Source of the DNA: Coriobacterium glomerans PW2
GTDB lineage: Bacteria; Actinomycetota; Coriobacteriia; Coriobacteriales; Coriobacteriaceae
Direction: 5' to 3'
Length of the DNA: 64,000 nt
Assembly: GCF_000195315.1 (NCBI RefSeq)
Contig: NC_015389.1
Coordinates: 1,054,001-1,118,000, forward strand
In this document: in pieces, positions 1 through 9,044 of the stretch
Numbering within the stretch: the first letter of the stretch is position 1
Layout of the letters: every line of letters begins with the position of its first letter
The notes under the pieces: model-generated
Database searches by the model: none
Told to the model about the DNA's origin: nothing
The model's input: only the letters and a program-made list of their open reading frames with translations
Made by a program: the position numbers and the translations under genes

Positions 1-1031
1 ACGCTTCGAAAGCCTACGGGGACAAGCAGATCTACGACGGCATCGATCTCACGCTGTACCGAGGCGATCATGTCGTGCTCTCCGGGCCGAACGGCGCGGG
101 CAAGTCGACCCTCATGAAGATGCTCGCCGGCGTCGAGCCGTTGAACGCGGGTTCGCGCTCGCTCGGCCTCCATGTCGGCGTGGCATACTACGCACAGCAT
201 CAGCTCGAGGCGCTCAGCGAGGCGAACACCGTCCTGCAGGAGATCGACGCCGTCGCCCCGGGGTGGACCGTTCCGCAGGAGCGCAGCCTGCTCGGAGCCT
301 TTTTGTTCTCCGGCGACGATGTGGACAAGCGGGTCGGCGTGCTCTCCGGCGGGGAGCGGGCCCGGCTCGCGCTGGCCAAGATGCTCGTCGCGCCCGAGGC
401 TCTGCTGTGCTTGGACGAGCCGACGAACCATCTGGACATCGATTCCATCGACATGCTCGAGCGCGCGCTCACGCGCTTTCCCGGCACGATCGTGCTGATC
501 AGCCATGATGAACATCTGGTGCGCGCCGTCGCCAATCGCGTCGTCGACGTCCGAGACGGCCAGATGAGAGTCATCGACGGCGACTACGACTACTTCCTGT
601 ACAAGCGCGATGATCTCGCGAGGCGTGTGGAACAAGCAGACGGTCGGTCCGAGGCGACCGGCGCGCAATCGCGCGCCGGCACGGTCGGGCGGCCACGCGC
701 GGGCACCTCGAGCCCTGAGGAGCCTGCAGCGGGGAAGCGCACACGCGAGCAGCGGCGGCGTGACGCGCAGGCGCGCGCCGAGCTGAACCGCAGGCTCAAG
801 CAGCGCCGGACTCGCTTGAGCACCGTCGATGCGGATCTCGCTCGCAAGCGCGCGCGCTACGATGAGCTTATGGCGATCATGTCCTCAGAGGGGCTCTACG
901 AGGATCAGGTCGCATTCAACCGGGCGCTGGCTGAGTACGGTGCGCTCAAAAAGGAGATTTCCGTTCTCGAGGAGGAGTGGCTGGATCTTTCGGCTCAACT
1001 GGAGGAGGAGACATCACATGGGCGTTCGTAG
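1..1031 (+). CDS. ABC-F family ATPase, C-terminal part (5' end outside window)
   Basis: The frame is open from base 3, so the gene starts before the window and only its second half is seen. It holds one complete ABC nucleotide-binding domain: Walker A GPNGAGKS, signature LSGGERARLALAKML, Walker B LCLDEPTNHLD and a switch histidine in LISHDE. There are no membrane segments. After the ABC domain comes a charged linker rich in Arg, Ala and Glu and a predicted coiled coil, as in the C-terminal domain of Uup/EttA-like ABC-F proteins, which act on ribosomes. DEPTNHLD is typical of ABC-F. The exact subgroup (EttA, Uup, resistance type) cannot be set without the N-terminal half. Confidence 0.9.
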   Translation, partial: ASKAYGDKQIYDGIDLTLYRGDHVVLSGPNGAGKSTLMKMLAGVEPLNAGSRSLGLHVGVAYYAQHQLEALSEANTVLQEIDAVAPGWTVPQERSLLGAFLFSGDDVDKRVGVLSGGERARLALAKMLVAPEALLCLDEPTNHLDIDSIDMLERALTRFPGTIVLISHDEHLVRAVANRVVDVRDGQMRVIDGDYDYFLYKRDDLARRVEQADGRSEATGAQSRAGTVGRPRAGTSSPEEPAAGKRTREQRRRDAQARAELNRRLKQRRTRLSTVDADLARKRARYDELMAIMSSEGLYEDQVAFNRALAEYGALKKEISVLEEEWLDLSAQLEEETSHGRS

Positions 1032-1314
1032 AGCAGTTGGCGTGGCCCTGGGCATACTGGCACTCGCGCTCCGGCTGTGCTCGATCGCGTTGTGCTGCTT
1101 CGTCGTCATCCTGTGCTTCTCAGGTTTGCCCTCAAGGCTCAACATCGTCGGGCTCATCGTGGACATCTCCCGCGTCCTGCCCCCCTCCATCGCTGGCTAT
1201 GGCGTGATATCGAGTCCGTTCGGCGGGGTGTTCCGCTTCGATTTCTCCCTCATGGCCGTCGCGCTGTTCATACTCGATTTCATCTTCTCGCGCATCGCGC
1301 GCATGCTCCGCTAG
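1018..1314 (+). CDS. Small two-segment membrane protein, unknown function
   Basis: This 98-residue frame begins with ATG inside the last 14 bases of the ABC-F gene, with GGAGGAGG just upstream, so translation is likely coupled. It has a hydrophobic segment near residues 7-35, a short polar loop, and a second hydrophobic segment near residues 72-95 ending in basic residues. I do not recognise a family. Its place between the ABC-F gene and a membrane protease suggests one transcript. The good ribosome site and hydrophobic pattern favour a real gene. Confidence 0.6.
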   Translation: MGVRRAVGVALGILALALRLCSIALCCFVVILCFSGLPSRLNIVGLIVDISRVLPPSIAGYGVISSPFGGVFRFDFSLMAVALFILDFIFSRIARMLR

Positions 1315-1327
1315 AGAGGCGGTCCTC

Positions 1328-2014
1328 ATGTATAGGTTGTCGTTGTATTCGATCATCATCAGCGTGCTCGCATTGATCATCGGCATCGTCGTTCATGAGA
1401 GCGCGCATGCGCTCGCCGCGTATCTTCTTGGAGACGCGACCGCTCGCTCGCGCGGCCGCGTCTCGCTCAATCCTCTGAATCATATCGATCCGTTCGGCAC
1501 CGTTTTGCTGCCGCTGCTCATGATAGCGATGGGTGGACCGGTGTTCGCGTTCGCCAAGCCCGTACCGGTGCAGGTCAACAATCTCAGGCATCCCAAGCGC
1601 GACGAGCTTTTGGTCTCGCTCGCCGGTCCCGCCTCGAACATCGTGATCGCCTGCCTGTTCACGCTGCTGCTGAGATTGGTTCTCCATTCGGTCGCGATCT
1701 CTTCTGCGACTGATTTTATGGTCAGATCGATCATGGATCTGTCCGTCGAGGCGATTCAGATCAACCTCGCGCTCGCATTTTTCAATCTCATTCCGATCCC
1801 GCCGCTTGACGGGTCCGCCATCCTGGTCGTGTTCCTCAAGGGCCAGGCCCTGCGCACCTACTATGAGATCCAGCGCTATGCCATGTTCGCGTTGCTGATC
1901 ATGCTGTTCGTCTTGCCTCAGTTCTTCCGTATCGATCTGATCTCGCTGTATTTCAGCGTGACCGTGTACCCTGTATTTCATTTTCTGCTGTCATTCGCGA
2001 TGGGATTGGTCTGA
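1328..2014 (+). CDS. Site-2-protease-like M50 metallopeptidase (Rip2/YwhC type)
   Basis: A 228-residue multi-pass membrane protein. The zinc motif HESAH lies at residues 23-27 in the first membrane segment, followed by NPLNHIDP near residue 48. The third ligand motif NLIPIPPLDGS covers about 143-153, with Asp151 the likely metal ligand. These are the hallmarks of the small M50 branch without a PDZ domain. Members cleave substrates within membranes, but the substrate is unknown here. It starts 13 bases after the preceding gene and is followed by a 65-base gap and then scpA, a neighbourhood often seen in Gram-positive bacteria. Confidence 0.88.
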   Translation: MYRLSLYSIIISVLALIIGIVVHESAHALAAYLLGDATARSRGRVSLNPLNHIDPFGTVLLPLLMIAMGGPVFAFAKPVPVQVNNLRHPKRDELLVSLAGPASNIVIACLFTLLLRLVLHSVAISSATDFMVRSIMDLSVEAIQINLALAFFNLIPIPPLDGSAILVVFLKGQALRTYYEIQRYAMFALLIMLFVLPQFFRIDLISLYFSVTVYPVFHFLLSFAMGLV

Positions 2015-2079
2015 GCTGCATTGGGACCAACGTGTCGGGTGTGCCCGGGATATTCTTGCGCCGTGGGAGGTGAGCTTCG

Positions 2080-2880
2080 ATGTCGTATCGCGTGACGACC
2101 AAGTTCTATTCGGGTCCGTTCGATCTGCTGCTGCAGCTCGTCTCGCGGCAGAAGGTTGATATCGGGGCCATCTCGATCTCAGAGGTCGCCGAGCAGTTTC
2201 TTTCCGAAGTGCACCGCTTGGACGCGATGAACCTCGATATAGCCAGCGACTTCGTGCTCGTCGCCGCTACGCTTCTGGACATCAAGGCGGCCTCTCTGGT
2301 GCCCGATGACGCGGTGCGTCTTCGCGAGGATGCGATCGAGGAGGATGATGAGCTCTCCGACCTTGACGGCGACGCTCTGCGCGAGGTGCTCATACAGAGG
2401 CTCATCGCGTACAAGCAGTTCAGAAGCGCCTCATGGGCCCTTGGATCGCGCATGGAGGCCGAGGGACGCATGCATCCCAGGGTCGCCGGCCCGGACCCCG
2501 AGTTCTTGAATCTCATGCCCGATTACTTCTCCGGGATCACGTTGCGTGGTCTTGCTGTCATCTGCGCCGACCTCGCCGCGCGACGTGATACGTTCTTGCT
2601 GGAGGCCGAACACGTGGCGCCGCGTCGCGTGCCACTGGAGCTCACGGTCGCCTCTGTCGATCGAGTGACGACGGCCCGGCCCCGTATCATGTTCTCCGAG
2701 CTTCTCGACGCCGAATCGAGTGCCGAGCAGATCGTCTCAACGTTTCTGGCGATACTGGAGCTCGCGAAGCGCGGATCGATCACGCTGGCGCAGGCATCGA
2801 GCTTCGGCGACATTCGCATCGACCGCGTCCGTGGCGCCGCGGCCTATAAGCCGGGCGACGCGTTGTCCGCAGACGAGTAG
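2080..2880 (+). CDS. scpA: Segregation and condensation protein A
   Basis: A 266-residue ScpA kleisin: the N-terminus carries the typical FxGPFDLLLQLVSRQKVDI block that binds the SMC neck, followed by an acidic middle and a C-terminal winged-helix part that binds the SMC head. ScpA joins SMC and ScpB in the condensin complex that organises the chromosome. The start is an ATG preceded by an excellent ribosome site (GGGAGGTGAG). scpB follows after 9 bases, so the two are an operon. No smc gene is in the window. Confidence 0.95.
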   Translation: MSYRVTTKFYSGPFDLLLQLVSRQKVDIGAISISEVAEQFLSEVHRLDAMNLDIASDFVLVAATLLDIKAASLVPDDAVRLREDAIEEDDELSDLDGDALREVLIQRLIAYKQFRSASWALGSRMEAEGRMHPRVAGPDPEFLNLMPDYFSGITLRGLAVICADLAARRDTFLLEAEHVAPRRVPLELTVASVDRVTTARPRIMFSELLDAESSAEQIVSTFLAILELAKRGSITLAQASSFGDIRIDRVRGAAAYKPGDALSADE

Positions 2881-2889
2881 GAGGCTTGC

Positions 2890-3642
2890 GTGAACACCTT
2901 GGATACCCTGGAATCCGATTCACCGAAAGGCGCTCTCGAGGCGATGCTTCTGGTCTCGAGCGATCCGGTGAGCGCCTCTGCGCTCGCGCGCGTGATCCGC
3001 ATCGCACCCGGCGAGGCGGCGTCGCTTCTGGCGGAACTCAAGGTCGAGTATGAAGAGGCCAATCGGGGTTTCCAGCTGCGCGAGGTCGCAGGAGGCTGGC
3101 GTCTGTTCACGCACCCCGCGTATCACGAGCAGGTCGAGTCGTTCGTGATGTCCTGGGACACGCAGAAGCTGTCGCAAGCGGCTCTGGAGACGCTCTCGGT
3201 GATCGCGTATCACCAGCCCGCGACTCGGGAGGCGGTGAGAGGGATTCGCGGTGTGAACTCCGACGGGGTCATCTCGTCGCTCGTCGACAAAGGGCTCATC
3301 CGCGAGGTGGGTCGCGACGCGGAGCGCGGCCAGGCGATCCTGTACGGCACAACGAATGTCTTTCTCGAGAAATTCGGCCTGCGCTCCCTGCGCGATCTTC
3401 CGGATCTCGAGCAATTCGCCCCCGATGAGGAATCGAAGCGATTTATCCGCGAGCGCCTCTCAGGTGGCGCGATCTCATCGACCCTCGAGCAGACCGAGGA
3501 GGACCTGGAGGAGGAGCGCGAGCTTCTCGACACCTCCGAGGGAGAGGATCTGCGCGCCCAATCGGCCCTCGACGCGCTGTCCGGTGCGGACGGTACAGCC
3601 GTGCGCGGCGGCGAGACCGCGGGTGATCGCCTTGACGCCTGA
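2890..3642 (+). CDS. scpB: Segregation and condensation protein B
   Basis: A 250-residue ScpB with two winged-helix domains. The family block LSQAALETLSVIAYHQPATR, about residues 96-115, and the following RGVNSDGVISSLVDKGLI segment are clear. ScpB dimers bind the ScpA kleisin and control the SMC ATPase. Translation starts at GTG, nine bases after the scpA stop, with a GGAGG site overlapping the scpA stop codon. The last 60 residues are acidic and of low complexity, longer than in many ScpB proteins. Confidence 0.95.
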   Translation: MNTLDTLESDSPKGALEAMLLVSSDPVSASALARVIRIAPGEAASLLAELKVEYEEANRGFQLREVAGGWRLFTHPAYHEQVESFVMSWDTQKLSQAALETLSVIAYHQPATREAVRGIRGVNSDGVISSLVDKGLIREVGRDAERGQAILYGTTNVFLEKFGLRSLRDLPDLEQFAPDEESKRFIRERLSGGAISSTLEQTEEDLEEERELLDTSEGEDLRAQSALDALSGADGTAVRGGETAGDRLDA

Positions 3643-3694
3643 TCTCGCGGCCGCCTCGATGGAGCCGGGGGACCGGCGGGAGCGTCCGCGGACG

Positions 3695-4468
3695 ATGCGC
3701 CTGCAGCGCTTTCTCGCGCGTGCGGGCGTCGCGAGCCGGCGCGGCTCCGAGCACCTGATGAGCGCCGGCAGGGTGCGCGTGAACGGTCTGGTCGCAAGCG
3801 AGCTGGGAACGAAGGTCGATGTCGGAGCCGATCGCGTCGAGGTGGACGGCATCGAAGTCGTCTTCGGTGCACCTCCGGTCTATATCGTGCTCAACAAACC
3901 GGCGGGCTATCTCACCACGATGAGCGATCCCGCGGGCAGGCCCTGTGTCGCCGAGCTGGTTCCCATCCGGCGCTTTCCGGGGCTCTTCCCCGTCGGGAGG
4001 CTCGACAAGGACACGACAGGCGTGTTGCTGTTCACGACGGATGGCGATCTCGCGCAGAATCTGCTGCATCCCTCGAAGCACGTCGCGAAGACCTACCTCG
4101 CACGCGTGGAGGGGACCCCGGATTCGGCCGACCTTGATGTGCTGCGCGCCGGGATCGAACTCGATGACGGCCCATGCCTGCCTGCTCGGTGCCGTCTTGT
4201 CGAGCGACGCGCCTCGGGGGGATCATCCCTTGTTGAGCTGATCATTCGCGAGGGCCGAAAGAATCAGGTCAAGCGCATGCTTGCCGCTGTGGGCCATCCT
4301 GTTCAGCGCCTTGTGCGCACGAGCTTCGGCGGGGTTGCCGCCAGCGATCTCGCAGAAGGGGAGTGGAGAGAGCTCACGTCCTGCGAGCTCGCTCTTCTCC
4401 GACCTGAATCGCCAGCTGATCCGCCCGCGCACCTCGGGCGGCCCGGCGCGTCTCGAAAGGAATCATGA
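3695..4468 (+). CDS. RsuA/RluB/RluE/RluF-family 16S/23S rRNA pseudouridine synthase
   Basis: About 257 residues. An N-terminal S4 RNA-binding domain (RLQRFLARAGVASRR to VRVNG) is followed by a pseudouridine synthase domain with the catalytic motif GRLDKDTTGVLL, Asp near residue 104. It makes pseudouridine in ribosomal RNA; RluB-like action on 23S rRNA is usual for this position beside scpAB. I chose the ATG at 3695 because it lies right before the S4 domain and has a GGGAG site upstream. In-frame starts at 3623 (GTG) and 3659 (ATG) are possible but have poorer sites. cmk starts one base after its stop codon. Confidence 0.9.
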   Translation: MRLQRFLARAGVASRRGSEHLMSAGRVRVNGLVASELGTKVDVGADRVEVDGIEVVFGAPPVYIVLNKPAGYLTTMSDPAGRPCVAELVPIRRFPGLFPVGRLDKDTTGVLLFTTDGDLAQNLLHPSKHVAKTYLARVEGTPDSADLDVLRAGIELDDGPCLPARCRLVERRASGGSSLVELIIREGRKNQVKRMLAAVGHPVQRLVRTSFGGVAASDLAEGEWRELTSCELALLRPESPADPPAHLGRPGASRKES

Positions 4469-4469
4469 T

Positions 4470-5147
4470 ATGATCGTCGCCATAGACGGACCCGCTGGAT
4501 CGGGCAAATCGACCATCGCGCGCGAGCTCGCCAGTCGTCTCGGTTTCGCTCAGCTCGACACCGGGGCGCTGTATCGCGCCGTCACGAATGCCGCGCTGAG
4601 CCGAGGTGTCGATATCGACGACGAGCGCGCGATCGCGCAACTGGCTGCACGGCTCTCCATGCGCTTCACCTCGCGCGCCGGGGAGGAGACCCACCTCGAG
4701 GTGGACGGTCGCGACGTCACGCGCGAGATTCGCACGGCGGCGGTGGACCGCGCCGTCTCGAAGGTCTCTTCGAACCCGGGGGTGCGCACCGCGCTGCTCG
4801 ATGCTCAGCGCCAAGCAGCGATCGGGCGCGATATCGTGGCGGAGGGCCGCGACATCGGAACCGTGGTGTTTCCAGATGCCGAGGTGAAGGTGTTTTTGAC
4901 GGCGGACCCTGTGGAGCGCGCCCGTCGGCGCGCGCTCCAGCGTCATGGGACATCGCTGGACAGCCGACATCTCGACGCCGAGTCGCGCAGGATCCTTGCT
5001 GACATAAAGCGCAGAGACACCCTGGATGCCAATCGGCGGTGCGCTCCGCTGTCCTGCGCGGCGGACGCCGTGCGCATCGATTCCACCGCCTGCGGCATCG
5101 ATGAGGTGCTCGCTCGCATCACATCTCTCATCGATGACAGGAGATAG
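4470..5147 (+). CDS. cmk: Cytidylate kinase
   Basis: A 225-residue P-loop kinase that phosphorylates CMP and dCMP. The P-loop GPAGSGKS is at residues 7-14, followed by LDTGALYRAVT, which is characteristic of Cmk. The EGRDIGTVVFPDAEVK block and an Arg-rich lid follow. The start ATG is one base after the stop of the pseudouridine synthase gene, with GAAAGG upstream. The fit and length are normal for the short bacterial form. Confidence 0.95.
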   Translation: MIVAIDGPAGSGKSTIARELASRLGFAQLDTGALYRAVTNAALSRGVDIDDERAIAQLAARLSMRFTSRAGEETHLEVDGRDVTREIRTAAVDRAVSKVSSNPGVRTALLDAQRQAAIGRDIVAEGRDIGTVVFPDAEVKVFLTADPVERARRRALQRHGTSLDSRHLDAESRRILADIKRRDTLDANRRCAPLSCAADAVRIDSTACGIDEVLARITSLIDDRR

Positions 5148-5154
5148 ATAGCTC

Positions 5155-5880
5155 ATGGGCGCGGCCAAAAGCGCGGATCGCTACTTCGAGTGCGGCATGC
5201 GAGCGTTCCCCCTGCCGATTCGGATCCTCAGCGACCTGGTCTTCGGTATCCTCTACATCTTCTCAAAGCTCTTGTGGCGTTGGCGGGTGGAGAACGCCGA
5301 TGAGCTCGTTTCATCCGACGCGACCGGATCGGTCGTCATCTGCAACCACACGTCCATGGCAGAGGTCGTCGTCATATGCGCGCACGTCTGGCGCAGCGGT
5401 CGGCGCGTCCGCCCGCTGTACAAATCCGAATGGGACGCGGTGGGGATCGTGCGGTGGCTCTTTTCACGGGTTGGAGGAGGCATTCCCATCGAGCGCGGAA
5501 CCGCGGATCTCAAAGCGCTTCGTCGCGCGCAGCGCGCGCTGGCGCGAGGCGAGGACGTGCTGATCTTCCCGGAGGGCACGCGCATCCGAGACGAGGGGCG
5601 GCCCGTCAGGATCCACGGGGGATTCGCCCTGCTCGCACAGATGGCGAAGGCCGAGATCGCCCCTATGGCGGTCTGCGGCTTTCGTGATATAACCCCTGCG
5701 GGCAAACACGTGCCCCGTCCGAGAAAGACCTGGGTCCGTTGCGGCTCACGGATCGATCCCGCGGCGGCTCCAGCGAATCTCCGGCGTCGCGAACGGCTCG
5801 CGTGGGTGGAGGACGAGTCGGTCTCGCGCATGTACGCCGTCCGAGATGAGCTGCGCCGCGAGCATCCCGGCAGGAGCTGA
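5155..5880 (+). CDS. plsC: 1-acyl-sn-glycerol-3-phosphate acyltransferase (PlsC), unusual HX4E motif
   Basis: A 241-residue lysophosphatidate acyltransferase homologue that adds the second acyl chain in phospholipid synthesis at the membrane. A hydrophobic segment lies near residues 24-42. The family blocks are VICNHTSMAE (about 61-70), GGIPIERG (block II) and FPEGTR (block III, 138-143). Block I normally reads NHxSxxD with an HX4D catalytic pair; here the acidic residue is Glu70 (codon GAG), giving HX4E. The gene sits between cmk and ispH, an order known from other Gram-positive genomes, and the stop is two bases before ispH. Confidence 0.88.
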   Translation: MGAAKSADRYFECGMRAFPLPIRILSDLVFGILYIFSKLLWRWRVENADELVSSDATGSVVICNHTSMAEVVVICAHVWRSGRRVRPLYKSEWDAVGIVRWLFSRVGGGIPIERGTADLKALRRAQRALARGEDVLIFPEGTRIRDEGRPVRIHGGFALLAQMAKAEIAPMAVCGFRDITPAGKHVPRPRKTWVRCGSRIDPAAAPANLRRRERLAWVEDESVSRMYAVRDELRREHPGRS

Positions 5881-5882
5881 AG

Positions 5883-6731
5883 ATGGTCGAGATCGAGATC
5901 GCTGCGCACGCGGGCGCGTGCTACGGTGTGGAGCGCGCGCTCGCGATGGCGCGCGCCGCCGCCCGGGACGCTGAGGGACCGGTTAGAACCCTCGGTCCGC
6001 TCATTCACAATCCGCTTGTCGTCGATGAGCTCGCCCGCGAGGGCGTCAGCGTCGCGCAGAGCGTGTCGACAGCGGATGCCGGCACGCTGATTCTGCGCAC
6101 GCATGGTGTCGTGCCCCGGCTCGTCGAGCAAGCGCGCGCCCAGGGCCTTCACGTGCTCGATGCGACCTGCCCCTACGTGAAGCGGGCCCACGCCGCGGCG
6201 CGCCGCCTCGTTCGTCAGGGCTTCCAGCTGCTCGTGGTCGGAGAGGCCGGACATCCCGAGGTCGAGGGCATTCTCGGAGCCGCAGGCGATGGCGCGCGCG
6301 TCGTCTCCCGTCTCGCCGATCTGGACGGAATCGATCTCGCCGAGCGCATCGGTGTCGTCGTCCAGACCACCCAGACGATCGAGCGCCTTCAGCAGATCAC
6401 CGACGCGCTCCTCGCGCGCGCGCGCGAGGTTTGCGTCGTGAACACGATCTGCGCTGCGACCACCGATCGACAGCGCGCTGCGCGCGCCCTTGCCGAGCGG
6501 GAGGATGTGATGATCGTGATAGGCGGCAAGAACTCGGGCAACACCCGTCGTCTCGCCGAGATCTCGGCCGCTTCGTGTCCGAAGACGCATCATATCGAGG
6601 ATGTCGCAGAACTCGAGTCAAGTTGGTTTTACGGCGCGCGTCTCGTCGGCATCACGGCTGGCGCGTCGACGCCCGCCGCCCACATCGATCGCGCTGTCGC
6701 GGTCATCGGCGGTATGTGCGACAGCGCGTGA
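5883..6731 (+). CDS. ispH: 4-hydroxy-3-methylbut-2-enyl diphosphate reductase
   Basis: A 282-residue IspH (LytB), the last enzyme of the MEP isoprenoid pathway, making IPP and DMAPP with a [4Fe-4S] cluster. The three cluster cysteines are visible: Cys13 (GACYGV), Cys96 (DATCPYV) and Cys190 (NTICAAT). The substrate-binding NSGNT motif is near residues 217-221, and histidines occur in LRTHGV and GHPEVEG. Length is normal for stand-alone IspH. It begins two bases after plsC ends. Confidence 0.96.
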   Translation: MVEIEIAAHAGACYGVERALAMARAAARDAEGPVRTLGPLIHNPLVVDELAREGVSVAQSVSTADAGTLILRTHGVVPRLVEQARAQGLHVLDATCPYVKRAHAAARRLVRQGFQLLVVGEAGHPEVEGILGAAGDGARVVSRLADLDGIDLAERIGVVVQTTQTIERLQQITDALLARAREVCVVNTICAATTDRQRAARALAEREDVMIVIGGKNSGNTRRLAEISAASCPKTHHIEDVAELESSWFYGARLVGITAGASTPAAHIDRAVAVIGGMCDSA

Positions 6732-7000
6732 GCTGGCCCGGAGCCGGTCGGCGCGTCTGATTCCCTCGCGCAGATCGGATGCGATCCCTTCGGTGTTATG
6801 CTGTTTGTGCCCATCGTCTTGTTCATCTCAGACGGGCTGAACTCGGACGGGTATCATCGAAGTCAGCTTGAAGCGGAGCTTTCACGACGCGGCGCGCGGG
6901 CCCATGCGGGCTCATCGGCGTCCGTCGATCTGGTAGACGAATCGGAGCGCGCTCGGGGCATCGGCATCGGAGCGCTCGAATCCATCGGCGGGAGTAGCAT
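6732..7000. other. Intergenic stretch before der, no gene recognised
   Basis: A 269-base gap in an otherwise packed gene row. A 68-codon open frame from 6798 to 7004 runs into the der start, but its product resembles nothing I know, its charged half is typical of translated G+C-rich DNA, and it has no good ribosome site. The gap may carry the der promoter; I see no clear -10/-35 pair and no strong terminator after ispH. Confidence 0.4.
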
Positions 7001-8338
7001 ATGAAGCCAATCGTAGCGGTCGTCGGCCGCCCGAACGTGGGCAAATCGACGCTGGTGAATCGACTTGCACAGACATCGGAGGCCATCGTCCACGAGACCC
7101 GCGGCGTCACCCGAGACCGCTCCTATCACGACGCGGACTGGGCGGGACGCGAGTTCACGATCGTGGACACCGGCGGCATCGAGTCGCTCAAAAGCGAGGA
7201 CGTCTTCTCGGGCTCCATTCGCGACCAGGCGCTGGCCGCCGCAGAGGAGGCTGCGGTCATCCTGATGGTCGTCGATGGCAGAACCGGCGTGACCGAGGAG
7301 GATGAGACGGTGGCGCGCCTGCTCAGGCGTGTGGACAAGCCGGTGTTTCTGCTCGTGAACAAGCTCGACAACCCTGATCGAGAGGGGGAGCGCCTGTGGG
7401 AGTACAGCTCGCTGGGCATCGGAGATCCATTGCCCATCTCGGCTCTGCACGGTCACGGAACAGGGGATCTTCTCGATGAGGTCGTCGCCCTGCTGCCCGA
7501 TGAGGAGCGCGAGGTCGATCCGTTTCCCGACGCCCTGGGCGTCGCGATCATCGGTCGGCCGAATGCCGGAAAGTCCTCGCTGTTCAACAAGATGATCGGT
7601 TCCGAGCGCTCCATCGTCTCCGATGTCGCGGGCACGACGCGCGACGCAATCGACACGATCGTCCGGCGCGACGCTCGCTTGTACCGGATGGTGGACACGG
7701 CGGGCATACGCAAGAAGAGCAACGTCTACGAGAACGTCGAGTACTATTCGATGGTGCGCGGGCTGCGCGCGATCGATCGCGCCGATGTCGCCCTGCTCGT
7801 GGTCGATTCGAGTATAGGCGTCACCGAGCAGGATCAGAAGGTCGCCGCGCTCGCCATCGATCGCGGCTGCGCCGTGGTCGTGCTTCTCAACAAATGGGAC
7901 ACCTTGGGCGAGGAGCGCCTGCGCGAGCAGGTCATGGCCAGCGTCGAGCGCCGCTTCACGTTCGCCACCTGGGCTGGCGTCCTGCGCACCTCGGCGCTCA
8001 CCGGGCGTGCGGTGGAGAAGGTCTGGGGCATGATCGATGTCGCCGAGCGAGCCCGTGAGACGAAGATCTCAACCTCGAGGCTCAATCAGTTCCTGACCGA
8101 TCTGCGCGAATTCGGCCACACGGTCGTGGACGGAAAGCGTCGACTGCGGATGCACTACATGACGCAGACGGGCACCAAGCCTCCAACGTTCACTCTTTTC
8201 GTGAACCACGTCGAGCTCATAAGCGATTCGTATCGCCGTTATATCGAGAATCGCATGCGCGCGAAGTTCGGCTTCGGCGGGACGCCGATTCGGCTTCGCT
8301 TCCGCAAAAAGGATTCGCATTCCGGCAGGGAGCGCTGA
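7001..8338 (+). CDS. der: Ribosome biogenesis GTPase Der (EngA)
   Basis: A 445-residue double-GTPase. The first G domain has GRPNVGKST near residues 9-17 and DTGG, and the second has GRPNAGKSS near residue 183, DTAGIRKK and NKWD. A C-terminal KH-like domain ends with a basic tail. Der helps assemble the 50S ribosomal subunit. The ATG is preceded by GGCGGGAG. plsY starts one base after its stop, so the phospholipid genes behind it likely share its transcript. Confidence 0.96.
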   Translation: MKPIVAVVGRPNVGKSTLVNRLAQTSEAIVHETRGVTRDRSYHDADWAGREFTIVDTGGIESLKSEDVFSGSIRDQALAAAEEAAVILMVVDGRTGVTEEDETVARLLRRVDKPVFLLVNKLDNPDREGERLWEYSSLGIGDPLPISALHGHGTGDLLDEVVALLPDEEREVDPFPDALGVAIIGRPNAGKSSLFNKMIGSERSIVSDVAGTTRDAIDTIVRRDARLYRMVDTAGIRKKSNVYENVEYYSMVRGLRAIDRADVALLVVDSSIGVTEQDQKVAALAIDRGCAVVVLLNKWDTLGEERLREQVMASVERRFTFATWAGVLRTSALTGRAVEKVWGMIDVAERARETKISTSRLNQFLTDLREFGHTVVDGKRRLRMHYMTQTGTKPPTFTLFVNHVELISDSYRRYIENRMRAKFGFGGTPIRLRFRKKDSHSGRER

Positions 8339-8339
8339 T

Positions 8340-9044
8340 ATGTCCATGTCGCACGTTGTGATAGCGGTGTGCCTGATCGCCTCCTTCTTCATCGGTGGCA
8401 TTCCGTTCGGACTCATACTCGGACGCATGAAAGACGATGTCGACATTCGCGAAGCCGGATCGGGCAACATCGGCACGACGAATGCGCTGCGCGTTCTGGG
8501 ACCCAAGATAGCGGCTGCCACGCTGCTGCTCGATTGCCTGAAGGGGGTTGCCTGCATCGTCGCGAGCCGCTTCGTCATCGCATGGGCGGCTTTTGGTGGC
8601 GACGAGCTGCAGCTCACGCCCGGCGGGCCCGGCGATCACCTTTTGGGCCTCGTGGCGCTCGCCTGCGTGTGCGGGCACGTGTTCTCGCCCTATCTGCACT
8701 TCAGGGGAGGCAAGGGGATCGCGGTCGGCCTCGGCGTGCTGCTCGGATGGTACTGGCCGATCGCCTGCGCTCTCCTCGGTCTGTTCGCGATCGGTGTCGC
8801 GCTGACGCGCTACGTCTCGGTCGGCTCGATTCTCGCGGCTCTCGGCGTGCCCGTTGCTGTCGCTTTCGCCTTCCCCTATGCATCCATCTCGCTCAAGCTC
8901 ATCATGTCGCTCATCGGAGTCTTGATCATCTGGGCGCATCGCGCGAACATCAAAAAGCTCATCTCGGGTTCCGAATCGAAGCTTTCGCTGAGAGGACATC
9001 GGTGCGGCGACGGCGACGGCGACGAGAAGGGAGCCGACCGATGA
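8340..9044 (+). CDS. plsY: Acyl-phosphate glycerol-3-phosphate acyltransferase
   Basis: A 234-residue multi-pass membrane protein. The three PlsY glycine-rich loops are seen: AGSGNIGTTNALRVLG, GHVFSPYLHFRGGKGIAVG and a later SVGSILAA segment. PlsY moves an acyl group from acyl-phosphate to glycerol-3-phosphate, the first step of phospholipid synthesis. gpsA, which makes the acceptor, overlaps its stop by four bases (ATGA), so substrate supply and use are coupled. Together with plsC in this block, two acylation steps are encoded. Confidence 0.94.
   Translation: MSMSHVVIAVCLIASFFIGGIPFGLILGRMKDDVDIREAGSGNIGTTNALRVLGPKIAAATLLLDCLKGVACIVASRFVIAWAAFGGDELQLTPGGPGDHLLGLVALACVCGHVFSPYLHFRGGKGIAVGLGVLLGWYWPIACALLGLFAIGVALTRYVSVGSILAALGVPVAVAFAFPYASISLKLIMSLIGVLIIWAHRANIKKLISGSESKLSLRGHRCGDGDGDEKGADR

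Noticed and set aside
6798-7004. 68-codon frame before der
   Set aside because: No ribosome site, no recognisable family, composition typical of non-coding G+C-rich DNA, and it overlaps the well-supported der start.
8369-9040. Upstream extension of the gpsA frame over plsY
   Set aside because: plsY has full PlsY motifs in another frame and the Rossmann motif sets the gpsA start at 9041.
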